Origin: Dehalococcoidia bacterium
GTDB lineage: Bacteria > Chloroflexota > Dehalococcoidia > SM23-28-2
Direction of reading: 5' to 3'
Assembly: GCA_030615765.1 (NCBI GenBank)
Contig: JAUWYP010000001.1
Span: forward strand, 62,001 to 126,000
Length of the DNA stretch: 64,000 bases
The translations under genes and the position numbers were made by a program. Each line of letters opens with the position of its first letter. Within the stretch, counting starts at the first letter, position 1. The notes under the pieces are model-generated. The model saw only the letters and a program-made list of their open reading frames with translations. It was not told the origin of the DNA and did not search any database. Shown piece by piece: positions 26,202 through 34,617 of the stretch.

Positions 26202-27497
26202 GTGTGGAAGCTAGGCAAATTCTCGCTGGTCTTCCTCGCCCTGGCAGCGGCGTTGCTGGTGCTGGCGGTGGCCTGCGAGGATGAGGAAGAGGAGGAGGCC
26301 CTCACTGGCACACCTGCCGCTGCGGTCACCGAGACCCCTACACCGGTGACGGAGGTTCCCGGCATCACCGACACAGAGATAGTCCTGGGCAGCCACTTCG
26401 CCCAGAGCGGCACCTATGGGGCGGCGTTCGCTCCCGTCCTCGCGGGCACCAAAGCCTACTTCAAGTACGTCAATGCGGAGGAAGGGGGCGTCTGCGGCCG
26501 CCAGATCGTTTTCAAGGTGGAGGATGATAACTACGAGCCGGCCAGGGCCGTCGAGGCCGTCCGCAAGCTGGTGGAGCAGGACGAAGTGTTCGCCATCGTC
26601 GTCGGCCTGGGGACGGCCGCCCACTCGGCCGTCTGGGAGCGGCTGAACGAGGAGGGAATACCCGACCTGTGGATTATGACCGGGGCCCACAAGTGGGCCG
26701 CGGACCCCGAGGCGTACCCCTGGTCGGTTGCCATCCTGCCGGACTACTTCGTGGCGGGGGCGATCACCGGCAAGTACATCTCGGAGAACATGCCGGGGAA
26801 GAAGGTCGGCGTCCTCTACCAGAACGATGACTTCGGCAAGGACCACTTGGACGGCCTGAAGAACGGCCTGGACCCCGACAAGAACGAGGTGGTGTCCGAG
26901 CAGAGCTTTGAGGCCACCGCCGTCGACATCCGCTCTCAGGTCAACAACATGAAGAATGCTGGCGCAGAGATTGTGTTCGGCGCCTGCATCCCAGGCCACT
27001 GTTCTCAGCTCGCCAAGGCGGCTGACCAGATGGGCTGGGATGTCCAGATCTTCATGAGCTACGTGAATTCTGACGCTGCCATGTTCCAGTATTGCCCCGC
27101 GGCCGCCATGGAAGGCGTCATCACCCTCCAGGCGAACAAGATGTACGACTGGACTGACGACCCGGCGATAGCGGAGCACCACCGGATCATGAGCGAGTAC
27201 GGTGACTTGCCTCCCGGCAACTTCACCGTCGTCGGCCATGCAGCGGGCATACTAACCGTCGACGCCCTGCGCGCAACCTGTGACAACCTGACGCGAGAGG
27301 GCCTGATGGACGCCGTCCACACGATCTTCAAGGGCTACCAGGGCCCCCTCGCCCTGCCGGGGATCACCATCACTCTCAGCGAGACGGACCACTTGTCCTA
27401 TGAAGACATGAGGATGCTGAGGGCTACGCTCACGGCGGACGGTAAGGGGAAGTGGGAGTACTTCGGCGACGTCATCTCGTTCTCGGAGGAGGACTAG
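26202..27497 (+). CDS. ABC transporter substrate-binding lipoprotein (branched-chain amino acid type)
   Basis: 431 residues, GTG start behind AAGGAGG. Signal peptide with lipobox LAVAC (Cys about 26), then an acidic Glu run and a Thr/Pro linker. The rest is a type I periplasmic-binding fold of the LivK/Peripla_BP_6 family: GVLYQNDDFGKDHLDGLK near 205, GHCSQLAKAADQMGWD near 268. It would capture an amino acid, amide or aromatic acid outside the membrane. No permease or ATPase genes adjoin it, so it must pair with a transporter encoded elsewhere. Confidence 0.88.
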   Translation: MWKLGKFSLVFLALAAALLVLAVACEDEEEEEALTGTPAAAVTETPTPVTEVPGITDTEIVLGSHFAQSGTYGAAFAPVLAGTKAYFKYVNAEEGGVCGRQIVFKVEDDNYEPARAVEAVRKLVEQDEVFAIVVGLGTAAHSAVWERLNEEGIPDLWIMTGAHKWAADPEAYPWSVAILPDYFVAGAITGKYISENMPGKKVGVLYQNDDFGKDHLDGLKNGLDPDKNEVVSEQSFEATAVDIRSQVNNMKNAGAEIVFGACIPGHCSQLAKAADQMGWDVQIFMSYVNSDAAMFQYCPAAAMEGVITLQANKMYDWTDDPAIAEHHRIMSEYGDLPPGNFTVVGHAAGILTVDALRATCDNLTREGLMDAVHTIFKGYQGPLALPGITITLSETDHLSYEDMRMLRATLTADGKGKWEYFGDVISFSEED

Positions 27498-27688
27498 AAG
27501 GCAAGGCCTGGGCGTGGAGGGGCGCTGCGGTCGGGCTTGAGGCTCTCTGGCTCGATGGCCCGCCGCGTGGTGCTGCTGGCCCATCGCCTTCGTCTGGTTC
27601 GTGGTGGCGAGGCCGGTCCCAGCGAGCGTGTGGTGCGGATTATGCCACCTTGCCGACTATCCGGGTGATTTCATACGGGAAGCCGATC

Positions 27689-27716
27689 TTGACTACCTCG
27701 CTCGCAGTGCTAAAAT
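27689..27716 (+). promoter_or_regulatory. Promoter of the GYD-domain gene
   Basis: TTGACT (27689-27694), a 16-base spacer and TAAAAT (27711-27716), each one off consensus. The predicted start is near 27723, about 34 bases before the ATG. The roughly 190 bases upstream of it to the previous gene hold nothing I can support. Confidence 0.65.
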
Positions 27717-27756
27717 CAGGAAGTCTAGTCCAATTCTCATCAGAAGGAGGTCTGAT

Positions 27757-28047
27757 ATGCCTAACTACGTCGTCCTCTATCGGTTCACCGCGCAGGGACG
27801 CAAGAACGTCAAGGAGAGCGTGAAGCGAGCCGCAGAAATACGCAAGCAGAACGAGGCGCGCGGCTTCAAGGTCCTGGGTCACTACTGGACCCAGGGACGC
27901 TATGACCTAGTGGCCATCGTGGACGCGCCCAGCGACGAGTCCATGGTGGCCGGCCTGTTCGGGATCGCTGAGGCGGGCAACGTCTCCAGCGAGACCCTGC
28001 GCGCCTACAGTGCGGAGGAGATGCAGCGGATTCTGGCCAAAGGCTAG
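27757..28047 (+). CDS. GYD-domain protein
   Basis: 96 residues from ATG 27757, six bases after AGAAGGAGG; an in-frame start at 27601 overlaps the promoter. MPNYVVLYRFTAQGRKNVK and GRYDLVAIVDAPSDESM are typical of the GYD family, a ferredoxin-like alpha-beta fold of about 95 residues. Members are small cytoplasmic proteins of unknown biochemical role. It is a single gene. Confidence 0.85.
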   Translation: MPNYVVLYRFTAQGRKNVKESVKRAAEIRKQNEARGFKVLGHYWTQGRYDLVAIVDAPSDESMVAGLFGIAEAGNVSSETLRAYSAEEMQRILAKG

Positions 28048-28374
28048 CCTCTGCGGCAGCCCCATTACCTCTGAAGGGAACGGGGCAAGGCTAACGGTCA
28101 GAAGCGCCCTCAGACACACCGCAGGGCCGCTAGCGCTCGCTCTGGCATGGACGTTTGTCCAGAGCGCCCGCACGGTAACGCACATGAGGGCAAGGGTGGT
28201 AGGCTGTACTGCCCGAGCAAGCTAGCGGACGGGTTGTCGCGCAACTGGAAGGCCTAGGCGAGTTCGAGCGCCAACGCTGACGCTAACGCGGGGAGTCCCT
28301 GGGTTGGATGGCCCAGGGACTCTTGGTCATGCGGTCGACCAAGACATAGCCGCTAATACGGGAGGGATGCGTTC
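28048..28374 (+). other. Intergenic region with a long palindrome
   Basis: About 325 bases without a supported gene. GAGTCCCTGGG-(8 bases)-CCCAGGGACTC (28293-28322) is a perfect eleven-pair inverted repeat 52 bases before the CoA-transferase start. It lacks a T-run, so it is not a typical terminator; it could be a leader hairpin or a protein-binding site. Confidence 0.45.
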
Positions 28375-29577
28375 ATGTCTGGGCCGCTTGAAGGAATCCG
28401 CGTCGTTGAGATCGGTCTCTGGGTCGCTGCTCCTTCCGCTGCCCTCATCCTTTGCGATTGGGGCGCAGAGGTAATCAAGATCGAGCCGCCGAACGGCGAT
28501 CCGCTTCGAGGCCTGGCCACCGCAGCAGTGGGCTGGTCCCTTCCCGCCAATCCTCCATTCGAGTTGGACAACCGAGGCAAGCGGAGCATCGCCTTGAATC
28601 TGGTGACCGAAGAGGGGCGCGCAATTGCGCGGGCTCTCATCGATCGGGCTGATGTCTTGGTGACCAACGTGCGGCCTAGGGTTCTTGAGGCCGCCGGCCT
28701 GACCTACGAGAAGCTACGCGAAACGAATCGAGGGCTGGTCTACTGCCAGCTGACCGGCTACAGCCCTGATGGCCCCGATCGAGATCGAGCGGCCTATGAC
28801 ATCGGCGCATTCTGGGCACGGGCCGGCGTCGCTTCCTCCCTAACGCCGGAGGGAGCACAGCTGCCTCACCAGCGCGTCGGCATGGGCGACCACGTGGCCG
28901 GGTGCAGTGCGGCAGGAGCAATTTGTGCCGCCCTTTTGGCTCGCTCACGTACCGGCGAAGGCCAGCGAGTAGCGGTCTCCCTCATCCGAGCCGGCGTCTA
29001 CACCGTCGGCTCGGATGTCAGTATGGCGCTGCGTCTCAAATTCATGGTTCGACCCTATGACCGGTATCACGCCATCAACCCCATCATCAACTGCTACCAG
29101 GCAGGCGAGGGTCGCTGGTTCTGGCTCCTCCTGCTCCAGGCCGATCGCCACTGGCCGGACCTTTGCCGTGCCATTGGCCGTGAAGATCTGCTGGAAGATC
29201 CCCGTTTCGCCGAAATCGGCCTTCGCAGCCTCAATGCCCCAGCGCTGGTAGAGGAACTGGACAAGGTCTTTGCCACCAAGAGCCTCGACGAGTGGGGCCA
29301 AGCCTTCGATAGGGAAAACGTCTGGTGGGCGCCCGTAAACTCTGTGACCGAGGTGGTGGATGACCCGGTAGCCAAGGACGCAGGCGCCTTCGTTGATGTG
29401 CCCGGGCCGGAAGGGCCGATCCAGGGGGTGGCCACGCCAGCGGACTTCTACGGCACGCCTTGGCGGCCGCAGGGATACGTACCGGAGCTGGGCCAGCACA
29501 CGGAGGAGATCCTGCTGGAGCTGGGCTACGATTGGGACAAGATCGTCGCTCTCAAGGAGGGTGGCGCCATCCCCTGA
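28375..29577 (+). CDS. Family III CoA-transferase (CaiB/BaiF)
   Basis: 400 residues, ATG behind GGGAGGG. GPLEGIRVVEIGLWVAAP at the start, AEVIKIEPPNGDPLR near 33 and the catalytic Asp in VGMGDHVAG (about 170) are family hallmarks. It moves CoA between carboxylic acids by way of an aspartyl thioester; the substrate is not evident. It is followed after 125 bases by an SDR gene in the same direction, suggesting catabolism of an organic acid. A second member of the family is at 59168-60376. Confidence 0.9.
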   Translation: MSGPLEGIRVVEIGLWVAAPSAALILCDWGAEVIKIEPPNGDPLRGLATAAVGWSLPANPPFELDNRGKRSIALNLVTEEGRAIARALIDRADVLVTNVRPRVLEAAGLTYEKLRETNRGLVYCQLTGYSPDGPDRDRAAYDIGAFWARAGVASSLTPEGAQLPHQRVGMGDHVAGCSAAGAICAALLARSRTGEGQRVAVSLIRAGVYTVGSDVSMALRLKFMVRPYDRYHAINPIINCYQAGEGRWFWLLLLQADRHWPDLCRAIGREDLLEDPRFAEIGLRSLNAPALVEELDKVFATKSLDEWGQAFDRENVWWAPVNSVTEVVDDPVAKDAGAFVDVPGPEGPIQGVATPADFYGTPWRPQGYVPELGQHTEEILLELGYDWDKIVALKEGGAIP

Positions 29578-29702
29578 GTTGCACCTGCATGTTCGGCCGA
29601 CCATAATTGCCAGAAGTTGGGCTGGGGGCTCACGAGTGAGGGCCAGGCGTAGGTTGGGGGAGGAGCAACCCCAGATGCGTATCGAAGTGAAGGAGGTGGA
29701 GA

Positions 29703-30500
29703 GTGGCCACGGGCAGGCTCGATGGGAAGGTAGCGATCATCACCGGCGGTGCCTCAGGGATCGGCAAGCGCACCGCTGAGCTGTTTGTCGAAGAGGGGGC
29801 GCGCGTCATCATCGCCGACCTCAACGGCGACGGCGTGGCAGCCGTGGTTGCCCAGCTTGGGAAGAGCAACGCCGACGGCCTGGAACTGGACATCCGCGAT
29901 GAAGAGGCGGTCAAGGGGATGGTGGATCAGGCCTTTTCCCGCTTCGGGCGGCTCGACATCGCCTTCAACAACGCCGGGATTGGGGGCTTCAGCCCTATCC
30001 ACCAGTACCCGCTGGAAGAGTGGGAGCGGATCGTTAGCGTGTGCCTTACCGGCACCTTCCTCTGCATCAAGCACGAAGCGGGCCGCCTTATCGCCCAGGG
30101 GCAGGGCGGGAGCATCATCAACGTGGCGAGCATCAACGCCGTTCAGGCTACGGAAGGCTTCGCCGCGTACTGCTCGGCGAAAGCGGGGGTGGCCATGCTA
30201 ACGAAGGTGGCCGCCCTCGAACTCGGCCGGCACCGCATACGCGTGAATGGCATCGGCCCTGGCGTCGTCCACACGCCTCTCGCCGAACTAATGTTGAGCG
30301 TCCCCGGCCTCGAAGACGCGTTCATCCACGAGGCGCCCATCGGCCGCGTCGGCGAGCCCGAAGACGTTGCTCGCCTCGCGCTCTACCTGGCCTCCGACGA
30401 GTCCTCGCTGATGACCGGCCAGACCCTCTTCAGCGACGGCGGTGCCACCCTGAAGAAGTACCCTGAGCTCTTCAGCTACTTCCGCCTGATGGGTGGGTAG
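29703..30500 (+). CDS. Short-chain dehydrogenase/reductase
   Basis: 265 residues, GTG start after GAAGGAGGTGGAGA. Classical SDR: cofactor motif TGGASGIG near residue 15, an Asp at the end of strand 2 (IIADLNG) favouring NAD(H), NNAGIGG near 91, and the catalytic YCSAK near 157 with Ser upstream in NVASIN. It oxidises or reduces an unknown alcohol/ketone. It may act with the CoA-transferase upstream. Confidence 0.92.
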   Translation: MATGRLDGKVAIITGGASGIGKRTAELFVEEGARVIIADLNGDGVAAVVAQLGKSNADGLELDIRDEEAVKGMVDQAFSRFGRLDIAFNNAGIGGFSPIHQYPLEEWERIVSVCLTGTFLCIKHEAGRLIAQGQGGSIINVASINAVQATEGFAAYCSAKAGVAMLTKVAALELGRHRIRVNGIGPGVVHTPLAELMLSVPGLEDAFIHEAPIGRVGEPEDVARLALYLASDESSLMTGQTLFSDGGATLKKYPELFSYFRLMGG

Positions 30501-30529
30501 CAGGCCCAGGCCCGCGGGGAGCAAACAGA

Positions 30530-31057
30530 TTATTTCCTCTCGCTGAGCGCGCCGATGATCTCGCGGCAGAAGGCGCCCAGGTCGCTGGGCTGGCGTGAGG
30601 TGATGATGTTGCCGTCGCGGACCACCTCGGCATCGACGCGATCGGCGCCGGCGTTACGCACATCGTCTACGATAGCGTAGTAGCAGGTAACCCGTTTGCC
30701 CTTGAGAATGCCCGCCGAGACGAGTACCCAGGGGGCGTGACAGATGGCGGCCACCACCTTCCCCTGCTGATAGGCCTCTCGCACCAGGCGCAGGACGGCC
30801 GGATAGCGGCGAAGCCTGTCGGGGGCATAGCCGCCGGGCACGATGACGACATCCACCTCTTCGGCGCTCACCTGGTCGATAGTGGCGTCCACGGTCAGCG
30901 GATATCCCTTGAGGCCGGTATAGCTGGCGCTGCTGCCTGTTCCCACGATCACCACCTCTGCCCCTTCTTCACGCAGGCGCAGGACAGGGTACCATAGCTC
31001 CAGGTCCTCGTACATGTCCTCGGCCAGGACAACAGCCTTCTGACCCGTAAGGAGCAT
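30530..31057 (-). CDS. DJ-1/PfpI-family protein
   Basis: 175 residues, ATG five bases after GGGAGGAG. It has the glutamine-amidotransferase-like fold with nucleophile Cys and His in AAICHAPWVL (about 108) and VIVPGGYAPDRLR near 73. Members are described as deglycases, glyoxalases or stress chaperones and were first called intracellular proteases. It is convergent with the SDR gene (29 bases between stops). Confidence 0.88.
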   Translation of the reverse strand: MLLTGQKAVVLAEDMYEDLELWYPVLRLREEGAEVVIVGTGSSASYTGLKGYPLTVDATIDQVSAEEVDVVIVPGGYAPDRLRRYPAVLRLVREAYQQGKVVAAICHAPWVLVSAGILKGKRVTCYYAIVDDVRNAGADRVDAEVVRDGNIITSRQPSDLGAFCREIIGALSERK

Positions 31058-31171
31058 ATTCTCCTCCCTCTATGCATTGTTTGGGGGCATCATGGCATGT
31101 GCTCTGCCGCTCTGCAATGTGTCTCCAGCAGGGAGCCCAGCGAGAGGAGGTGCTATTATCGATAGGCTTGC

Positions 31172-31201
31172 TTGCGGCCCTGTATCGATTGATGCTATGC
31201 T
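31172..31201 (+). promoter_or_regulatory. Candidate promoter of tatA
   Basis: TTGCGG (31172-31177), an 18-base spacer and TATGCT (31196-31201) preceded by TG at the extended -10 place. It lies 30 bases before the tatA ATG. Confidence 0.5.
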
Positions 31202-31230
31202 GAGCGCGGAGGGAACGCAGGGAGGGAGCT

Positions 31231-31449
31231 ATGCCGTTCTTGGTCTTTCAAAGCTTTGGCTGGCCCGAGTTGCTTATTATTCTGGCGGTGCTTGCTCTTG
31301 TCTTGGGAGTGGGCAAACTGGCCGACGTGGGTGGTGTGCTGGGGCGCTCGATCCGCGAGTTCCGGCGCGAGCTGAGAGAGGACCAGGGAGACGAGCCGAA
31401 GGAGGCAGCGAAGGTGGAGGGAAAGAGCGAGGAGGAGAAGAAGAGCTAG
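31231..31449 (+). CDS. tatA: Sec-independent translocase subunit TatA/E
   Basis: 72 residues behind GGGAGGGAG. A short N-terminal helix (FGWPELLIILAVLALVLGVG), a hinge, then the amphipathic helix GRSIREFRRELRED and a charged Glu/Lys tail, exactly the TatA layout. It forms the pore for folded proteins with twin-arginine signals. tatC is not nearby. A hairpin ends the gene. Confidence 0.92.
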   Translation: MPFLVFQSFGWPELLIILAVLALVLGVGKLADVGGVLGRSIREFRRELREDQGDEPKEAAKVEGKSEEEKKS

Positions 31450-31480
31450 ACGAGAGCGCTCGCCGTTATCGGAAAGCAAG

Positions 31481-31503
31481 TAAGCCAGCCCAGGGCTGGC
31501 TTA
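31481..31503. terminator. Hairpin terminator between tatA and the cyclophilin gene
   Basis: TAAGCCAGC-CCAGG-GCTGGCTTA followed by TTCTGTT. It sits between two convergent genes and overlaps the stop codon of the minus-strand gene. Confidence 0.65.
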
Positions 31504-32322
31504 TTCTGTTGGTGTGGGCGTTTCCTCGGCCCCTTCGATGGTCTCTGTCGGTGTGGGCGTTTCCTCGGACTCTTCGATGGTCTCTGTCGGTGTGGGCGTT
31601 TCCTCGGACTCTTCGATGGTCTCTGTCGGTGTGGGCGTCTCCTCAGGCCCTTCGATGGTCACGGAAAGGATCTCGTCGCCGGGCGGCGGGTTCAGGTCGC
31701 GCCAGTCTCGCGGTGTGAGGGACCGGACTACCTCCATGCTCTCTTCGTCAGCCACCTGCCCGAATACGGTATTGTGGCCCTCTAACTGAGGCAGATCCTG
31801 GAGAGCAATGAAGAACTGGCTGCCGTTGGTGACGTAGGTGGCTGTCTGCTCGGCCATGGCCACCGATCCGGCGACGTGCTTCTTCTCGTTCGTCTCTCCG
31901 GGCAGGGTGTAGCCGGGGCCACCTTCGCCTGTACAGGTGACGGCGGGGCTGGCTGTACATGTGGGGTCGCCTGTCTGAGCCACTAGTTCATGATCGACGT
32001 AATGGAAAATGAGGTCATCGTAGAAGCCATCGCGCGCCAGGAACACGAAGTTGTTCACCGTTTCCGGCGCCTCAGCAGCGAATAGCTCCAGGCGGATGTC
32101 CCCCTTCTCGGTCTCGATCACAGCGAAGTACTGCTTACTGGCGTCGATGGTCATCTCGGGTGGGTTGGGGTAGGTCTTCACCTGTGTCGGCTCGGTCGTG
32201 GGAGTGGGTTCTTCGGCTGGCTGCGTCGCGGTGGGCGTGGGCGTGATGGCAAGTTCCGTAGTGTCGCCGCGGCCTGGCATGCTTCCCGACATGATGGCGC
32301 CGCCGGCTATGGCGCCCGTCAT
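31501..32322 (-). CDS. Membrane-anchored cyclophilin-like protein with degenerate active site
   Basis: 273 residues from ATG 32322. The reading frame stays open 50 codons further and encodes a basic head and the hydrophobic run FYIIALLGMTGAIAGGAIMSG, so the true start is probably upstream; the only candidate after the stop is a CTG at 32466. After a Thr/Pro linker comes a cyclophilin domain (about 65-225). Key peptidyl-prolyl isomerase residues differ: FHRV reads FHYV and the His of LDGKHTVFG is Asn, while QFFIAL is kept. The C-terminus is four copies of a 13-residue EETPTPTET-type repeat. It is probably an exported, anchored protein with weak or no isomerase activity. It lies downstream of tRNA-Arg. 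Confidence 0.75.
   Translation of the reverse strand: MTGAIAGGAIMSGSMPGRGDTTELAITPTPTATQPAEEPTPTTEPTQVKTYPNPPEMTIDASKQYFAVIETEKGDIRLELFAAEAPETVNNFVFLARDGFYDDLIFHYVDHELVAQTGDPTCTASPAVTCTGEGGPGYTLPGETNEKKHVAGSVAMAEQTATYVTNGSQFFIALQDLPQLEGHNTVFGQVADEESMEVVRSLTPRDWRDLNPPPGDEILSVTIEGPEETPTPTETIEESEETPTPTETIEESEETPTPTETIEGAEETPTPTE
31511..31666 (-). repeat. Four 39-base tandem repeats within a coding region
   Basis: Copies begin at 31511, 31550, 31589 and 31628. The two middle ones are nearly identical and the outer two differ at a few bases. Each keeps frame and encodes 13 residues rich in Glu, Thr and Pro, forming the tail of the cyclophilin-like protein. Confidence 0.9.
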
Positions 32323-32487
32323 GCCCAGGAGAGCAATGATGTAGAAGGCGCGAACGTTGAACAGAAGGGATACAGGGAATGGGGGCTTAGCCTGTGTCTG
32401 GGTAGCCAGTGGCTGTCGCCTGAGCCGCCCTCGTAGTCGCCCTCGCCGTCGCTTTTCTCTGCCCAGAGCCGATCACCCCTTTGCCAA

Positions 32488-32563
32488 TGGTACCCCCGGC
32501 GGGACTCGAACCCACGCACCCGGCTCCGGAGGCCGGTGCTCTATCCGACTGAGCTACGGGGGC
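32488..32563 (-). tRNA. tRNA-Arg (CCG)
   Basis: Minus-strand cloverleaf with acceptor GCCCCCG/CGGGGGT (terminal G-U), anticodon loop CTCCGGA (anticodon CCG), T-loop GTTCGAGTC and encoded CCA. It directly precedes the cyclophilin-like gene. Confidence 0.95.
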
Positions 32564-32621
32564 CTGCATCAATCATAGCTTGGTTGCCGCTCCCCGACAA
32601 GTCTAGCCAGTAGGAGGGCAG

Positions 32622-33902
32622 CTAGAGGAGATAGCGGAGCCACAGATAGGCCGTGGCCATAACCAGTGAGACCATGGTCACCAGCAGGCCATAGCGCAGG
32701 AACTGAACGAAGGTGATCCTATAGCCAGCCCGGTCGGCCACGCCGATGACGTACACATTGGCGGCAGCCGCCACAGGGGTAAAGTTGGCCCCCAGGCCCG
32801 CCCCGAGAGCGAGGGCCCACCACAGAGGGTTGCTGGCCGAGTCGCTTAGGTTCAACCCCTTGTTCATCTCTTCGACCACCGGGATCATCGCCGCTGTGTA
32901 CGGTATCTGGTTCACTATGCTGGATAGAATGCCTGTCGGCCAAAGGGTGAGCATGACCGCCGCCGACAGATGCCCGCCGCTGGCATCGAACATCACCTCG
33001 CCGATGTCCTCCAGCAGCCCTACCTCCTCCGCACCCCCCACCACCATGAACAAGCCCACAAAGAAGAAGATGGTAGACCACTCGACGTCCAGGAGCGCTT
33101 CGCGGGGGTGCTGGCGGCTGACCAGGATGAGGGCGGTGGCCCCACCCAGAGCTATGGTGGCCGGCTCGTAGCCCAGGGGGCCGTGGAGGAGAAAGCCAAC
33201 GGCAACCAGGGCAAGGACGACGAGCGACTTGTACAGAAGGCCGCGATCGGTGAGGACCTCGCTCTCGTCTAGCTCCATGATGCGATGCTGAAGCTCTGGG
33301 CGTGTTTGCAGCTGATGGCGGAAAAGGAAGAAGACCATGACTAAGAAAACGGCCAGAATCAAGACAATGACTGGCCCGAGGTGAACCAGGAAGTCCAGGA
33401 AGTCTAGCTCGGCGCCGCTGCCGATGATGATGTTGGGCGGGTCGCCGATGAGAGTGCCTGTGCCGCCGATGTTGGAGGCCATGATGATGGTCAGAAGGAA
33501 GGGCACGGGGTTAACCTGGAGAATGCTGGCCACGAAGATGGCCAGGGGAGCCATGAGGACAACGGTGGTGACGTTGTCCAGAAAGGCGGATGCAACAGCC
33601 GTGATGAGGGCCATGAGGAGAAGAATTTGAACGGGATTCCCTTTGGCTAGCTTGGCCGACCGAATGGCCAGCCACTGGAAGGCGCCTGTCTTGCCCAAGA
33701 TGTTGGCTATGATCATCATCCCTACCAGGAGGAAGATGACGTTGAAATCGATAGCCGCGAAGGCCTCCTCCTGGTTGAGGACGCGGAAGGCGATCATCGC
33801 CAGACCGCCGGCCAGGGCGGCGGTTGTCTTGTGAATTCGTTCGGAGATGATGAGGAGGTAGGTGATGGAGAAGATGAGGGAGGCCAGGACTAGGTCGTTC
33901 AA
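32622..33902 (-). CDS. ArsB/NhaD-type ion transporter
   Basis: 426 residues from TTG 33902, which lies in the four-base TTGA overlap with the upstream gene and has GGAGGGAGG just before; the longer ATG frame is rejected. About 11-12 hydrophobic segments. SNIGGTGTLIGDPPNIIIG near 150 and FLDNVTTVVLMAPLA near 110 are signatures of the ion transporter superfamily containing ArsB, NhaD and the P protein. VNQIPYTAAMIPV and LGANFTPVAAAANVY form the second-half counterparts. It probably exchanges Na+ and H+ or exports an anion. Coupling to a CBS protein suggests nucleotide or ionic control. Confidence 0.85.
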   Translation of the reverse strand: MNDLVLASLIFSITYLLIISERIHKTTAALAGGLAMIAFRVLNQEEAFAAIDFNVIFLLVGMMIIANILGKTGAFQWLAIRSAKLAKGNPVQILLLMALITAVASAFLDNVTTVVLMAPLAIFVASILQVNPVPFLLTIIMASNIGGTGTLIGDPPNIIIGSGAELDFLDFLVHLGPVIVLILAVFLVMVFFLFRHQLQTRPELQHRIMELDESEVLTDRGLLYKSLVVLALVAVGFLLHGPLGYEPATIALGGATALILVSRQHPREALLDVEWSTIFFFVGLFMVVGGAEEVGLLEDIGEVMFDASGGHLSAAVMLTLWPTGILSSIVNQIPYTAAMIPVVEEMNKGLNLSDSASNPLWWALALGAGLGANFTPVAAAANVYVIGVADRAGYRITFVQFLRYGLLVTMVSLVMATAYLWLRYLL

Positions 33903-34486
33903 ACGCCTCCCTCCGTACTCTCTTGCCGATAGTGCCCCTGGCCTGAGCCTCGCTTGCCCCATTTCCGATGCTTCTGCAGCCAGAGACGCACCAACTGGAG
34001 GCGATCCAGATAGCCAATCACCCGCATCCCCTGGTCGACGATAGGCAGGCCCTCCAGCTTGTTCTCGTGCATCTTGACGAAGGCCTCCCTGACGCTATCT
34101 GCCATGGTGACATACACAGGAGGCTGCATTAGCTCCTTGGCCTTGCGCGCCCGGCTGATCTTGCCGAACTCCTCGATATTCTCGAAGGCCCGCATGCCCA
34201 CCAGGAACTCCTCAGGGGCCACATGCAGATAGAGCTCGGCCAGGAGCAAGCGCATGGGGATCACCCCCACCAGGTGCCCCTTCTCATCCACCACCGCCAC
34301 TGTCTGGGTACCTAGGCAGGCAGCCATGGACTCGGCCGCATGGAAGAGATCGTTCTCCTCATAGACAACGCAGGCTGAGATGCCCACTCGGCCCAGGGCC
34401 TCACCCACCGAGGTTCCGCGAGTGATAGAGTCAGCCTTTTCCTCTGAAGGTCGACCGCTAAGCGGTTCCTCTTTGTCTCCAGTCAT
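33899..34486 (-). CDS. CBS-domain pair protein
   Basis: 195 residues. Two CBS domains: about 30-85 (TQTVAVVDEKGHLVGVIPMR) and about 115-170 (KLEGLPIVDQGMRVIGYLDR). Such pairs bind adenosine nucleotides and regulate partners. The stop overlaps the transporter start by four bases (TTGA), so both are made from one message, and this protein is the likely regulator of the transporter. An extended -10 promoter lies upstream. Confidence 0.85.
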   Translation of the reverse strand: MTGDKEEPLSGRPSEEKADSITRGTSVGEALGRVGISACVVYEENDLFHAAESMAACLGTQTVAVVDEKGHLVGVIPMRLLLAELYLHVAPEEFLVGMRAFENIEEFGKISRARKAKELMQPPVYVTMADSVREAFVKMHENKLEGLPIVDQGMRVIGYLDRLQLVRLWLQKHRKWGKRGSGQGHYRQESTEGGV

Positions 34487-34517
34487 GCGTTTCCCCCAAT
34501 CCTGACGCCTAGCGCCG

Positions 34518-34526
34518 ATTATATCA
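34518..34526 (-). promoter_or_regulatory. Extended -10 promoter of the CBS-transporter pair
   Basis: On the minus strand this reads TGATATAAT, an extended -10 with perfect TATAAT, about 32 bases before the ATG at 34486. No -35 match is seen. Confidence 0.55.
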
Positions 34527-34572
34527 CGGCCGCCGCATAGGGCCGTCGGCAGGCGGGAGCGCCCAGTTCAGG

Positions 34573-34601
34573 TTGACAGGCTTTACTCTTTGGGGCATGC
34601 T
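34573..34601 (+). promoter_or_regulatory. Possible promoter of the trehalose-phosphate synthase gene
   Basis: A perfect TTGACA (34573-34578) is followed after 17 bases by CATGCT (34596-34601), a poor -10. If used, transcription begins near 34608 and the ATG at 34618 is the first start available. Confidence 0.35.
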
Positions 34602-34617
34602 GACAAGAGTAAAAACG

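Noticed and set aside
31511-31666. Possible CRISPR-like repeat
   Set aside because: The 39-base units are back to back with no spacers and keep the reading frame of a protein tail.
34573-34617. Earlier starts (TTG 34573, ATG 34597) for otsA
   Set aside because: The TTG is part of a TTGACA hexamer likely to be a -35 box, and neither start has a ribosome site; not excluded with certainty.
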